Below are positions 1 through 9,189 of a stretch of 64,000 bases of DNA, piece by piece. The notes beneath the pieces are model-generated. The model did no database searches and was not told the origin of the DNA. It worked only from the letters and a program-made list of their open reading frames with translations. The translations under genes were made by a program, and so were the position numbers. The DNA is from Terrimonas pollutisoli (GTDB lineage: Bacteria > Bacteroidota > Bacteroidia > Chitinophagales > Chitinophagaceae). Position 1 is the stretch's first letter, and the number at the start of each line of letters is the position of its first letter. The stretch is taken from the NCBI RefSeq assembly GCF_029360765.1, contig NZ_JARKNA010000009.1, positions 1-64,000 of the forward strand, given 5' to 3'.

Positions 1-74
1 GCCTTGCAACGCAGGCCGGTAGTTTGTTTGTTTTGCATTTGAATATTTTTACAATGAATAATCTTGCAAAACAA

Positions 75-99
75 AAGCCTCTGACTTTATCAGAGGCTT
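75..99 (-). terminator. Hairpin terminator, minus strand
   Basis: A perfect 10-bp stem (AAGCCTCTGA / TCAGAGGCTT, loop CTTTA) is followed on the minus strand by TTTTGTTTTGC, the layout of an intrinsic terminator for leftward transcription. No large minus-strand gene lies immediately to its right, so it may end a short transcript that starts between 100 and 396. Confidence 0.6.
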
Positions 100-396
100 C
101 ACAAACTACCGAAGGTTTAGTACAACATTGCATTGGCAATATGGCGGGGCGACGGATGAACAATCGGCTGCATATTGTCTCGTCCTGAAATAGGTTTACC
201 CGGCAACACACAGCCGGGCTGGCTTAAATGAAGTTCCATTCAATAATGGCAGAAACCTTTAATGGGTTTGTTCGGAGGAGCTTCATTAAGCCCTTGCTGA
301 TTAAACCTCCTGCTATGGCGGAGACGCATTGCTCCGCCGATGTAAAAAAAAGAATGACCTCAATAAAAGATCACTCTTCATCTGCTTATTAAACCG
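100..396. other. Hairpin-rich intergenic region, possible small RNA
   Basis: No convincing protein gene is visible. Besides the terminator at 75-99, two further strong stems are present: CCCGGC/GCCGGG around 199-218 and GGCGGAG/CTCCGCC around 317-338. A 40-codon minus-strand reading frame (117-239) exists but resembles nothing I recognise. Several stems ending at a minus-strand terminator would fit a small structured RNA transcribed leftward. I could not match it to tmRNA, RNase P RNA or SRP RNA by their conserved motifs. Confidence 0.3.
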
Positions 397-459
397 TTGA
401 AAGAAAAAATATTTCCCGCTCCGCCGCTTCCATTATCTTTTCCGGTTTATAAACGATAC

Positions 460-2904
460 ATGCAAAAAGTCCTTTTATTTTTTTTAGTATTCAGCTTATC
501 AACCGTCTTGCTTGCTCAGCCTGCACAGCCTGGCATTGATAAATTATTAGTTCCGGTTGTTAACGACAAACAGCTGCCTGTTGCTGATGCAACGGTTGAG
601 CTTTTGCGCAGTAAGGATTCTGTTTTGATAAAAGCCGCCATTACCGACACATCAGGACTTGCCTCATTTCAACAAGTAGCTGCAGGTGTTTATTTATTGC
701 GTGTAAGCTCGGTGAATTACGGAACACACTATTCATCACCGGTTCAGGTATCTGCCGATGAATCAAATGAACGATTGGCGGCGATTGTGCTTTACCCGGC
801 AAACACTCACCTGCAGGGAGTAACAGTTTTGTCCAAAAAACCTTTTATCCAGCAATTACCCGGTAAAACAATTATCAACGTAGAAGCGGCTATCACCAAT
901 GCAGGCACAACGGCCATGGAAGTGCTGGAAAAATCTCCGGGTGTGACGGTCGACAAAGATGGTAATATCAGCCTCAAAGGAAGATCGGGCATATTGATCA
1001 TGATCGATAATAAACCGGCCTATTTGTCCGGTACTGACCTGGTGAACATGCTGAACAGCATGAGCTCAAACCAGGTGGAGACGATTGAATTAATTACCAA
1101 TCCATCGGCGCAATATGATGCCGCAGGCAATGCCGGCATCATCAATATCCGCACAAAAAAGAATAGGCAAAAGGGATTTAACGGGAATGTCAGTCTTGCC
1201 TACGGCCAGGGACGTTATTATAAAAGTAATAACAGCGCTTTGATGAACTATCGAAATGGCAAATGGAATTTTTTTCTTACTTATAGCATGAATGCGAACA
1301 AGGGATTCACTGACATGTATGCCCTTCGCAGCTATTATAAGCCAGACGGGAAAACGATAGAAGCACTATTGGATCAGCCATCCTGGTTTACAAATGAAAG
1401 CCGGAATCACACCGTTCGTACCGGTATAGATTATGCTGTAAACAACAAAACAGCCATTGGTTTATCGCTTACCGGTATCAAATCTTGGCGGAATGGGAGA
1501 GGCAATAACACGGCCATCTGGAAAGATGCACAGGGAACAACTGATTCCGTAATACAGACCACTAATTCCAGTAAAAACAGTTGGAAAAACCTGGCGGGCA
1601 ATTTTAATTTCCGGCATTCATTTTCGGCTAAACAAGAATTGACGGCGGATATTGATTTGCTGAAATATGATATTAACACTCACCAGGCATTTCAAAACAA
1701 TTTGGATGAACCGGGTGGTTATGAAGAAGCTTTCAAAGGAGATCTCCCCTCGCTGATTGATATTGTTTCGTTCAAAGCTGATCACACTGCACAACTACCC
1801 AACAGCCTAAAATTGCAAACAGGTATAAAGACTTCTCATATTTCGACGGATAATACGGCAGCTTATTTTTACAAAGATGGTACGCAGTGGAAAGAGGACC
1901 TGGGTAAAACAAATCATTTTCTCTACACCGAAAATATTCATGCCGTATACAGCAATGCCGAAAAAAAGACAGACCGTTGGACGTTGCAGGCAGGGCTTCG
2001 GTATGAGCTCACCAATTATAAAGCCAACCAACTAGGCAACAGCCAGCAAAAAGATTCAGCTTTTTCCAGGAATTATAATAGTCTTTTCCCTTCTGCTTCC
2101 ATCAATGTTGACGCCGATTCGTCGAACCAGTTTATGCTAAGTGTGGGAAGAAGAATAGACCGGCCGGCTTTTCAAAAATTAAATCCTTTTCTCTTTATCA
2201 TCAATAAATACACTTACCAGCGGGGCAATTCATTGATAAGGCCACAGTATACCTGGAACACCGAGCTCTCTCATGTTTATAAAAATATGCTGACTACAAC
2301 TGTTGGCTATAGCATAACCAATGATTATTTCTCGCAGCTATTTATCGCCAACAGTAACGGCACGGTTATTTACACAGAAGGCAATTTTAACCGGATGAGA
2401 AATATCAGTGCCTCTGTCAGTGCCAATTTTTCTCCACTTAACTGGTGGTCATTTACGGCTATGGCCCTGTTCAATCACAAGCGGATTGAAGGTGTGTTAT
2501 GGAATGACTACGTCGCTTCCATCGGCCAAATGAATTTTAATATCAATAACCAGTTTCGTTTTAAGAAAAACTGGTCTGCAGAACTTTCCGGTTTTTATAT
2601 CACCAAAAATCAAAATGATATCCAGGAAATTTTAGAACCGACCGGACAGGTAGCGGCAGGCATAGCGAAGCAGGTTTGGAAAAATAAGGGTACCATTCGT
2701 TTAACGGTGAGAGATATTTTCTATACACAGGCGATGGAAGGTCTCACACATTTTGAACGGGCTGATGAGTATTTTAAACTACAACGTGACAGCCGGGTTT
2801 GCACGTTGGGTTTTGTTTACCGTTTTGGCAAAAGTTTCAAATCGAACAAAAGATCTTCCGGGGGTGCAAGCGATGAAATGCAACGTGTAGGCAATGTGAA
2901 CTAA
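460..2904 (+). CDS. TonB-dependent receptor, OMP beta-brl type
   Basis: Outer-membrane receptor of the CarboxypepD_reg-like / Plug / OMP_b-brl_3 type, thought to import an unknown ligand with TonB energy. I place the start at the ATG at 460 rather than the TTG at 397, because it gives a clean signal peptide (MQKVLLFFLVFSL...LLAQ). A carboxypeptidase-regulatory-like domain covers about residues 30-120 of the mature region. A plug domain follows with the motif GRSGILIMIDNKP and the typical NPSAQYDAAGNAGIINI stretch. The remainder is beta-barrel strands rich in aromatic residues. The C-terminus (FVYRFGKSFKSN, then a Gly-rich GGASDE tail) is characteristic of this Bacteroidota family. No SusD partner is adjacent, so the substrate cannot be inferred. 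The gene stands alone, with over 300 bp before the next gene. Confidence 0.88.
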   Translation: MQKVLLFFLVFSLSTVLLAQPAQPGIDKLLVPVVNDKQLPVADATVELLRSKDSVLIKAAITDTSGLASFQQVAAGVYLLRVSSVNYGTHYSSPVQVSADESNERLAAIVLYPANTHLQGVTVLSKKPFIQQLPGKTIINVEAAITNAGTTAMEVLEKSPGVTVDKDGNISLKGRSGILIMIDNKPAYLSGTDLVNMLNSMSSNQVETIELITNPSAQYDAAGNAGIINIRTKKNRQKGFNGNVSLAYGQGRYYKSNNSALMNYRNGKWNFFLTYSMNANKGFTDMYALRSYYKPDGKTIEALLDQPSWFTNESRNHTVRTGIDYAVNNKTAIGLSLTGIKSWRNGRGNNTAIWKDAQGTTDSVIQTTNSSKNSWKNLAGNFNFRHSFSAKQELTADIDLLKYDINTHQAFQNNLDEPGGYEEAFKGDLPSLIDIVSFKADHTAQLPNSLKLQTGIKTSHISTDNTAAYFYKDGTQWKEDLGKTNHFLYTENIHAVYSNAEKKTDRWTLQAGLRYELTNYKANQLGNSQQKDSAFSRNYNSLFPSASINVDADSSNQFMLSVGRRIDRPAFQKLNPFLFIINKYTYQRGNSLIRPQYTWNTELSHVYKNMLTTTVGYSITNDYFSQLFIANSNGTVIYTEGNFNRMRNISASVSANFSPLNWWSFTAMALFNHKRIEGVLWNDYVASIGQMNFNINNQFRFKKNWSAELSGFYITKNQNDIQEILEPTGQVAAGIAKQVWKNKGTIRLTVRDIFYTQAMEGLTHFERADEYFKLQRDSRVCTLGFVYRFGKSFKSNKRSSGGASDEMQRVGNVN

Positions 2905-3284
2905 GTTTTTGTTTTTATGTAATGCACCGATTTTTTTTGCCCACCGGGGGCATCGTGTGTAACTACCTGAAAGCACCAAACGTTCCGATGGAACGTTATT
3001 CTTTGTCTCGCATTTTTTCAACCCACGAGTCGTTCCTGACGGAACGATTATTTTATTGTCCGAATAAATTTTATCGATTCCTTTGAAACTCTTTATGGTT
3101 GGGGGTGAGGTTTTGACACGCAAAGAGTTAACTAAGTTAGCCAGACAACAATGATAAAGAATGAATATGCTGATTTAATGCACATTAACTCTTAACATCT
3201 GAACATTTACCTGGGTATTGTATGTAAGAATTAAAACGGTAATTTGGCACACATTATCATTAATCATCGGGGTAAGACATCTTC
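2905..3284. other. Intergenic region with two REP-like palindromes
   Basis: This 380-bp gap holds two related hairpins, AACGTTCC-GAT-GGAACGTT (2979-2997) and TCGTTCC-TGAC-GGAACGA (3030-3047), and otherwise AT-rich sequence leading to the start at 3285. I see no gene on either strand. Confidence 0.6.
2979..3047. repeat. Pair of GTTCC/GGAAC palindromes
   Basis: Two small palindromes with the same core (CGTTCC ... GGAACG) lie 32 bp apart. Arms are 8 bp with a 3-nt loop and 7 bp with a 4-nt loop. A related core (GGAAC TCC GTTCC; CCGGAAC AGA GTTCCGG) occurs inside ispG at 35722-35824, so this looks like a dispersed REP-like family. Neither hairpin is followed by a T tract, so they do not look like plain terminators. 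Confidence 0.6.
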
Positions 3285-4439
3285 ATGCGATATATTCCAT
3301 TATTCTTAGGTATGGCATTTGCGTTTGCCTGTGGTTCTGCTACAGATCAGGCAAATGACTCATCGGCGACAACAGATAAGTTTATTACGATTGGGGAGAA
3401 CAAGGACACGCAAATCCGGGTAATCAAAACCGATTCCCTTCATCAACAAACTATCGTTGAAGAAATTCATTCGTATAAAAAGGCCGCGCAGCAGGCTGAA
3501 CCAACAATACAAGTTTCGGAAAAAACAGCCTACCTGTCTTTACCACATTCGACTCCTACAACCTACAAGAACGTTTCAAATCTTATTATTGAAAATGTTC
3601 AGTTCACTAATCCATCCGGTAACAATCTTGTATTGATAAATTGTACGAATGTCATCATTCGCAATTGCTACTTCGGAAAAAGTAAAGAAGAGGCCATCAG
3701 CATTGAAAAAGGCAGCAACATAACGATAGAAAAGAACCTGTTTGCCAATAACAAATCCTGTGTGTATTCTTACAATACCACAGGCGGCATTGTCATCCGC
3801 AACAATCAATTCATCAATGTCAAAGGGCCTCACCCGAGGGCTCAGTATGTTCAATTTAATTCCTGCACCGGCGGCGGCAATGTGATTGAAAATAATAAAG
3901 GGGAATGCTGGCCGGGGGAATCCAATCCCGAAGATCTCATCAGCATTTTCAAATCGAAAGGAACACCGGAAAGTCCTATTCTTATACGCAATAATATCTT
4001 CAGGGGTGGTGGCCCATCCGAATCGGGCGGTGGCATCATGACGGGTGATAACGGAGGTGGAAATATCATTGTTGAAAACAACATATTGGTAGATCCGGGG
4101 CAATATGGTATAGCTGCTTCAGGCGGAAGCAATATCATCATCCGTAATAATAAAATATTTGCCCGGCCACAAAAATTCACCAATGTTGGGATCTATGCCT
4201 GGGCGCAGGCAGGCGCAGATTGTAATGATATTGAAATTGCTAATAACAACATTAATTACACGTCGGGCAAAAATGGTGAGGTGGAAATAAACAACCTCTT
4301 TATTGAAAAGAATTGCGGCACAGTCAGGGGCGTTGAAAGTAACAGGTTTACGCTGTCGCTGGAGGAGTTACAACTGCCTGCAAGGCTCATTGATTTTGTC
4401 AGCGCCGAAGAATTGTTACTTATCAGGGGCAAAAAATAA
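3285..4439 (+). CDS. Right-handed beta-helix lipoprotein
   Basis: Predicted lipoprotein of 384 residues. The signal peptide ends in a lipobox (AFAC, Cys16). From about residue 95 to 330 the sequence is a chain of short repeats rich in Asn and Ile (IIENVQF, VIIRNCYF, ITIEKNLF, IVIRNNQF, IIVENNIL, IIIRNNKI), the hallmark of parallel beta-helix proteins such as pectate-lyase-like or NosD-like folds. A Gly-rich stretch (GGGPSESGGGIMTGDNGGG) sits mid-helix. Such proteins bind or cleave polysaccharides, but I cannot identify catalytic residues, so activity is unknown. It stands alone and converges with the slipin gene only 18 bp away. Confidence 0.75.
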   Translation: MRYIPLFLGMAFAFACGSATDQANDSSATTDKFITIGENKDTQIRVIKTDSLHQQTIVEEIHSYKKAAQQAEPTIQVSEKTAYLSLPHSTPTTYKNVSNLIIENVQFTNPSGNNLVLINCTNVIIRNCYFGKSKEEAISIEKGSNITIEKNLFANNKSCVYSYNTTGGIVIRNNQFINVKGPHPRAQYVQFNSCTGGGNVIENNKGECWPGESNPEDLISIFKSKGTPESPILIRNNIFRGGGPSESGGGIMTGDNGGGNIIVENNILVDPGQYGIAASGGSNIIIRNNKIFARPQKFTNVGIYAWAQAGADCNDIEIANNNINYTSGKNGEVEINNLFIEKNCGTVRGVESNRFTLSLEELQLPARLIDFVSAEELLLIRGKK

Positions 4440-4457
4440 AGATCATTTTTACAGGGC

Positions 4458-5222
4458 TTATTGACCCGTTTTCAAAAAGGGCCTCAACAAATCGATCGGA
4501 ATGGGAAAGATGGTAGTAGAATTATTTTCTGTCGCAATTTCTCTCAGTGTTTGCAGGTAACGTAATGTTAAAGCACTGGGTTGGTCAGCCAGCACTTTTG
4601 CGGCATCAGCCAACCTTTGTGAAGCCTGGAACTCACCTTCGGCTGCAATAACCTTTGACCGTCGTTCCCGTTCTGCTTCGGCTTGCTTGGCCATTGCTCT
4701 TTGCATTTCCTGTGGCAAATCGATTTGTTTCACTTCTACGTTCGTCACTTTTACACCCCAGGGTTCTGTATTGGTGTCAATGATTTGCTGCAGTTTATGA
4801 TTTATTTTTTCCCGTTGTGAAAGCAGGTCATCCAATTCTGATTGGCCCAACACACTTCTTAATGTGGTTTGAGATATTTGGGAAGTGGCGGCTAAAAAAT
4901 TTTCGACCTGTACAATCGCTTTTTGCGGTTCTATCACCCGGAAATAAACAACCGCATTTACTTTGATGGAAACATTATCCTGCGTGATCACATCCTGCGG
5001 CGGCACATCCAGTACTACAGTTCGTAAACTAACTTTCACCATTTTATCAATCACCGGTATCAATAAAATCAATCCCGGACCTTTTACACCTCCACCGCTA
5101 ATTAAACGACCCAACCTGAAAATAACGCCCCGCTCATACTCTCTTAATATCCGTATGGCACTGGCAAGAATAAAAACCACAAACAAAATGATAGCGACTG
5201 TTGCTACAGGGAATTGTTGCAT
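4458..5222 (-). CDS. Slipin family protein (SPFH/prohibitin-like)
   Basis: Membrane-anchored SPFH-domain protein of 254 residues. One N-terminal transmembrane segment (about residues 6-24) is followed by the slipin signature EYERGVIFRLGRL and then the SPFH/Band 7 domain (PVIDKMVKVSLRTVVLDVPPQ). A charged coiled-coil segment (KQAEAERERRSKVIAAEGE) mediates oligomer formation in the family. It follows the NfeD-type protease gene by 10 bp on the same strand. This pairing is the classic prokaryotic stomatin operon, where the protease cleaves the stomatin C-terminal region. The hydrophobic C-terminal end (about 220-254) fits that model. Confidence 0.9.
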   Translation of the reverse strand: MQQFPVATVAIILFVVFILASAIRILREYERGVIFRLGRLISGGGVKGPGLILLIPVIDKMVKVSLRTVVLDVPPQDVITQDNVSIKVNAVVYFRVIEPQKAIVQVENFLAATSQISQTTLRSVLGQSELDDLLSQREKINHKLQQIIDTNTEPWGVKVTNVEVKQIDLPQEMQRAMAKQAEAERERRSKVIAAEGEFQASQRLADAAKVLADQPSALTLRYLQTLREIATENNSTTIFPIPIDLLRPFLKTGQ

Positions 5223-5232
5223 ATAAATTAAT

Positions 5233-6516
5233 TTAAGTTTTTGCGATCGGCTCTACATACAGCTTGAGATTCTTTAGTTCCTTCACCTTTACTTTTTCCC
5301 CCTTAGCGATTTCACCCGAAAGTGATTCAGCATTCCATATTTCTCCTTGTACCAATATAGTTCCTGTGGGATTAAGCAATTCAATTACTTCCCCGACATA
5401 CCCAACCATTGCTTCTTTTCCGGTTGTTGTTTTTTGTCGCTGGGCTCTAATTCCTGCACCTACAATAAATAAAAAGAAGGCAGCCGAAACCGTGGTGGCT
5501 GCAATGATCAGGCCGCGGGATATCCTCGCAATCTCCAAAGGTGATCCTGACCGGATCAGCATCATGGAGCCAAGCAGCAACGAAATAACGCCACCAATGG
5601 CCAACAAGCCATGACTTACTATTTTAATCTCCAGGAGAAAAAGAATAACAGCAAAAATGATCAACGCCACTCCCGCATAGTTTACCGGAAGTGAGTGCAT
5701 GGAATAGAAAGCAAGAATAATGCTGATAACACCAACGATTCCCGGCAGAACAGCGCCGGGATTGTACAGTTCAAACATAATCCCGTACATACCCACCAAT
5801 AAAAGGATATAAGCAATATTTGGATCACTGATAATATCCAACAGCTTTTCGATAAAACTCATTTTGTACGACTCGGTTGTTGCATTCTTCGTGTTTAACA
5901 CATGAGTCCCTGTATTCAGCTGCACTGTTTTTCCATCAACCTGTTGCAGCAGATCTTTTTCATCTACGGCAATAATATCGATCACCTGGTTTTTAATGGC
6001 CTCTGTTTCTGTAATGGAAACACTATTACGCACTGCTTCTTCCGCCCATTGCAGGTTGCGTTTTCTTTTTTCCGCTATAGTTCGAATAAAGGCTGCGGCA
6101 TCATTAGTAGCCTTTTCATTCATTGTACTGTCCATGACCGCCTGCAGGGCTACCGGGTGGGCAGCCCCAATATTAGTTCCCGGCGTCATAGCTGCAACAT
6201 GTGCTGCCAGGGTTATGAACACACCTGCCGAACCCGCATGTGCACCGGCAGGTGAAACATAAACTATTACCGGTACCGGAGAATCAAGCATATCCTGGAC
6301 GATCACCCGGGTGGATTTTAACAAACCACCCGGTGTATTCAGGTGAATAACCAGGCATTCGGCTTTTTCCGCCTTTGCTTTTTCAATGCCATCATGAATA
6401 AAAGCAGCGGTTACCGGATTGATAGAACCGTCAATTTTAAGGGAAATAACCTTTTGCGAAAAAGTTGCAGTGGGAAAAAGCAACAAAAACAAACCATATC
6501 GTAGAATAGGCTTCAT
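5233..6516 (-). CDS. NfeD family membrane serine protease
   Basis: ClpP-like membrane protease of the NfeD1b type. I start at the ATG at 6516 (signal peptide MKPILRYGLFLLLFPTATFSQ) instead of the TTG at 6531. Residues about 25-210 form the ClpP-class domain. The motif HLNTPGGLL and the segment AGSAGVFITLAAH contain the likely nucleophile serine. A downstream region (NEKATNDAAAF) carries the lysine expected of the Ser-Lys dyad known from the Pyrococcus homologue PH1510. Four or five transmembrane helices follow (about 225-350), then a C-terminal OB-fold NfeD domain (GYVGEVIELLNPTGTILVQG). It is cotranscribed with the slipin gene and probably degrades or processes membrane proteins near lipid-ordered regions. 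Confidence 0.9.
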   Translation of the reverse strand: MKPILRYGLFLLLFPTATFSQKVISLKIDGSINPVTAAFIHDGIEKAKAEKAECLVIHLNTPGGLLKSTRVIVQDMLDSPVPVIVYVSPAGAHAGSAGVFITLAAHVAAMTPGTNIGAAHPVALQAVMDSTMNEKATNDAAAFIRTIAEKRKRNLQWAEEAVRNSVSITETEAIKNQVIDIIAVDEKDLLQQVDGKTVQLNTGTHVLNTKNATTESYKMSFIEKLLDIISDPNIAYILLLVGMYGIMFELYNPGAVLPGIVGVISIILAFYSMHSLPVNYAGVALIIFAVILFLLEIKIVSHGLLAIGGVISLLLGSMMLIRSGSPLEIARISRGLIIAATTVSAAFFLFIVGAGIRAQRQKTTTGKEAMVGYVGEVIELLNPTGTILVQGEIWNAESLSGEIAKGEKVKVKELKNLKLYVEPIAKT

Positions 6517-6677
6517 ACAAATCCTGGTCAATGAAATGACGATCCGGCTGAAAAGATCTACTGTAATTTACTCAATTCCCCAGACATCTGATCATTAGCG
6601 ATTTAATTGAATCGATGGAAAAATAAAAAGGATAAAAAAACGTTGATGAAGCGGAATTGTCTGTTAACTCTATACCA

Positions 6678-7532
6678 ATGAAAAAACTACTACTTGCTTT
6701 TGTTTTTCTGCCACTTTTGTCTGCTGCTCAAAATTTCCATTTTTCAGGACGACTGGGTATTGCCAATTACCAGGGCGATCTCAAAAAAAGCTCAGTTTCT
6801 CTCTCCCAGGCAAAATTGTTTTTTTCATTAGGCGCCCGTTATGATCTTTCAGAGCATGTGATGGTCCGCAGCTACCTTAGTCTTACTGGCTTGCAGGCTG
6901 ACGATAAAAAAGGAACGGCCACCATGCAGCAACGCAATCTCAATTTCAAATCCAAAATTTTTGATTGGGAACTAACCGGCCAGTATAGTTTTTTTAGCCT
7001 TAATGACAAATGGTGGACACCCTATGTATTTGCCGGCATTGGGCTTTTTCATTTTAACCCTTATACAAAAGATACCAACGGAAGCAAGGCCTTTTTAAAA
7101 CCACTAAGCACAGAAGGGCAAGGTTTCCTGCCGGGAGTTAAAGAATATAAACTATGGCAATTCAATCTGCCGTTTGGAGTTGGCGCAGAATACTCGTTGA
7201 ATGAAGATATGCGACTGGGTCTTGAATTGGGCTATCGCAAACTTTTTACCGATCACCTGGATGATGTAAGCGGAAACTATGTGGATCAAAGCAAATTACT
7301 CACAGCAAAAGGGCAGCAAGCCGTGGACCTGGCTTACCGGGGTGATGAAGTAGGTGCAGGCCCTTATCCTTCGCCAGATTTGTTAAGAGGTAAACCTAAA
7401 AATAAGGATGGTTATTATTATGTTGCTGTTACCTATACAGTGCGTTACTTTTTTGATAAGTATAAACAGATTGCAGGTTTGCCCGGTGGCAAACGATCAA
7501 AAAAAGTGGGTTGCCCGGCGACAAGGTATTAA
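6678..7532 (+). CDS. Outer-membrane beta-barrel protein (DUF6089-like)
   Basis: A 284-residue outer-membrane protein with a signal peptide (MKKLLLAFVFLPLLSAAQ). The ATG at 6678 is preferred to the TTG at 6657 because it opens the signal sequence. The mature part is a series of amphipathic strands with the family-typical opening GIANYQGDLKKS and blocks such as YVFAGIGLFHFNPY and LGLELGYRKLFTDHLDDVSG. It resembles the DUF6089/porin-like proteins common in Bacteroidota, whose role is unknown. The C-terminal strand (YYVAVTYTVRYFF) is followed by a basic tail. It converges with the SusD gene across a shared terminator. Confidence 0.75.
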   Translation: MKKLLLAFVFLPLLSAAQNFHFSGRLGIANYQGDLKKSSVSLSQAKLFFSLGARYDLSEHVMVRSYLSLTGLQADDKKGTATMQQRNLNFKSKIFDWELTGQYSFFSLNDKWWTPYVFAGIGLFHFNPYTKDTNGSKAFLKPLSTEGQGFLPGVKEYKLWQFNLPFGVGAEYSLNEDMRLGLELGYRKLFTDHLDDVSGNYVDQSKLLTAKGQQAVDLAYRGDEVGAGPYPSPDLLRGKPKNKDGYYYVAVTYTVRYFFDKYKQIAGLPGGKRSKKVGCPATRY

Positions 7533-7665
7533 CTATTATCGTTTATAGACGAGTAATAAGTCTTTCCAATCAAATTTTTGCTTGTAAAAAATGCATGTTC
7601 CATCGTCAAAGGAATTCATTTATCCTGCTCCAAAAGATTGCCCTTTTGTTTGCCATCCTAAAGCA

Positions 7666-7701
7666 AAGAAAAGGGCCGTCAACGATGACGACCCTTTTCT
7701 T
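7666..7701. terminator. Bidirectional terminator between convergent genes
   Basis: A 16-bp stem with one mismatch and loop ACGA. The arms begin AAGAAAAGGG and end CCCTTTTCTT, so A and T tracts flank the GC-rich centre on both strands. It serves the gene ending at 7532 and the SusCD operon ending at 7718. Confidence 0.8.
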
Positions 7702-7717
7702 ATAAAGCTTCTTCAAA

Positions 7718-9151
7718 TTATTTCACCCACCACATTTTAGCATAATTATCATCCTTGCCACCGAGATTGGTAACCGCTTCTTTATAATGATCACCATTCA
7801 ACGCAGATTCATTTGCCGGATAACCGATACGCAAGGGTATACCCCGTGCATCAGTAGCGTCCACAGCAGGAGTTAGAACAGGAAAGCCGGTCCTTCTCCA
7901 ATCACTCCAAACCTCCCAGCTATTTAAATAGCCATGAACCCATTTTTCAGTAATTATCTTTTTAAGTCCATCAGCAGGTGTGTATGCAACTTCAGGCAAT
8001 GCTACGTAGGTAGCATACTTCGCTGCATCAAAAACGCCATGTTGTTCCCAGGATGCCTTGATTGCCTCCAGGTATTTTAATTCTGCTTCTACATCGCCGC
8101 CAGCCGTATACCCAATTTTTGCCGCCTCCGCCTGGCCAAATAAAACCTGGGCGTAGTTGAATATTGGCATGCTTGAACCTGCCCCGCGGAAATAATTGCC
8201 GATCCTGCTATAAACGGCAGGGATATTCACTGCCTGGTTACGTCCATACTGTAGTCCTACCACGGACCCCGCTAACACTTCCCCATAAACTGGTAAACGC
8301 GGATCGTTTTTTGGCGACATGTAATCAGTCAACGTTTTGCTGATTGCATAATCATTCCGTAAACTAACCGTATAGTTGTTATACCAGGGATTATAATTGT
8401 TAGGATCTGACGATAAAAATTTGTACGAGATATTTTGTGCATTTGAGCTGATTACCCCAGCGGCTATTGCTGCAGCATATTCTGCCTTGCCCTTTGTAGG
8501 ATCAACCTCAGACAAACGCAAAGCCATAATCATACGCTGAGTATTAGCAAACCGTTTCCAGGCAGCCATATCCCCATTTAACAATATATCCCCTACCACT
8601 GCTGCTTCATTTTCTTTGATTTGAGCCACAGCTTCTGTTAACTCTTTAAACAAAGCTGTATAAATGTCCTGCTGTTTATCATATTTAGGCGAAAAAGCCT
8701 GATTACCCTGCAAAGCTTCGCTATAAGGAATATCTCCCCACTTATCAGTCATCAACAAATAGTAATACGCTTTTAAAATTCTGGCTACGGCTATCTGGTT
8801 ATCCTTGCTTCCATTATTTGCTGCTTCAGCCTTATCATCATTATTGTAATTAATAATGGTTTGCAAATTGTACAGGGGTCCGGTATACCAGGCAGCAAAA
8901 TTTAAATTTCTGTCTGAATACAATGAAGAGGCAGGGTAAGGACCTTCGGAAAGGTGTTGAACATATAATGCCCCTAATCTGCCTGCCGCATCATTACCCA
9001 TGGTTAAAATTGGGATTTGCTGTAAGGAGTTTGTCAATAGCCCTTTTGTAGAAGCAGAGGTTAACTGGGTTGGCGAAACATTTATATCCTTGAATTTATT
9101 ACAACTCAGCAACAAACCGCAAGCCGCTACTATGATGAATATTTTTTTCAT
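7718..9151 (-). CDS. SusD/RagB-like nutrient-binding lipoprotein
   Basis: Surface lipoprotein partner of the SusC transporter, 477 residues, of the SusD-like_2 type. The signal peptide ends in the lipobox LLSC (Cys17). The sequence begins FKDINVSPTQLTSAS and carries tetratricopeptide-like helices, for example AVARILKAYYYLLMTDKWGDIPYSEAL, the signature of SusD family proteins that cap the barrel and capture the ligand. The C-terminal region has the usual EKWVHGYLNSWEVWSDWRR block in which the last helix packs. It lies 38 bp downstream of the susC-like gene. No glycoside hydrolase or sulfatase is next door, so the ligand is not necessarily a polysaccharide. Confidence 0.93.
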   Translation of the reverse strand: MKKIFIIVAACGLLLSCNKFKDINVSPTQLTSASTKGLLTNSLQQIPILTMGNDAAGRLGALYVQHLSEGPYPASSLYSDRNLNFAAWYTGPLYNLQTIINYNNDDKAEAANNGSKDNQIAVARILKAYYYLLMTDKWGDIPYSEALQGNQAFSPKYDKQQDIYTALFKELTEAVAQIKENEAAVVGDILLNGDMAAWKRFANTQRMIMALRLSEVDPTKGKAEYAAAIAAGVISSNAQNISYKFLSSDPNNYNPWYNNYTVSLRNDYAISKTLTDYMSPKNDPRLPVYGEVLAGSVVGLQYGRNQAVNIPAVYSRIGNYFRGAGSSMPIFNYAQVLFGQAEAAKIGYTAGGDVEAELKYLEAIKASWEQHGVFDAAKYATYVALPEVAYTPADGLKKIITEKWVHGYLNSWEVWSDWRRTGFPVLTPAVDATDARGIPLRIGYPANESALNGDHYKEAVTNLGGKDDNYAKMWWVK

Positions 9152-9189
9152 ATCTAATTAGTTTTTTAACACAATAGTCTTTCCTTTAA

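Noticed and set aside
3576..4103. A 175-codon minus-strand frame opposite the beta-helix gene
   Set aside because: The periodic Asn/Ile repeats of the beta-helix gene create a long antisense frame; its translation is not protein-like.
7511..7705. A 64-codon frame overlapping the end of the barrel gene and the terminator
   Set aside because: It runs through the terminator hairpin and overlaps a known gene; not credible.
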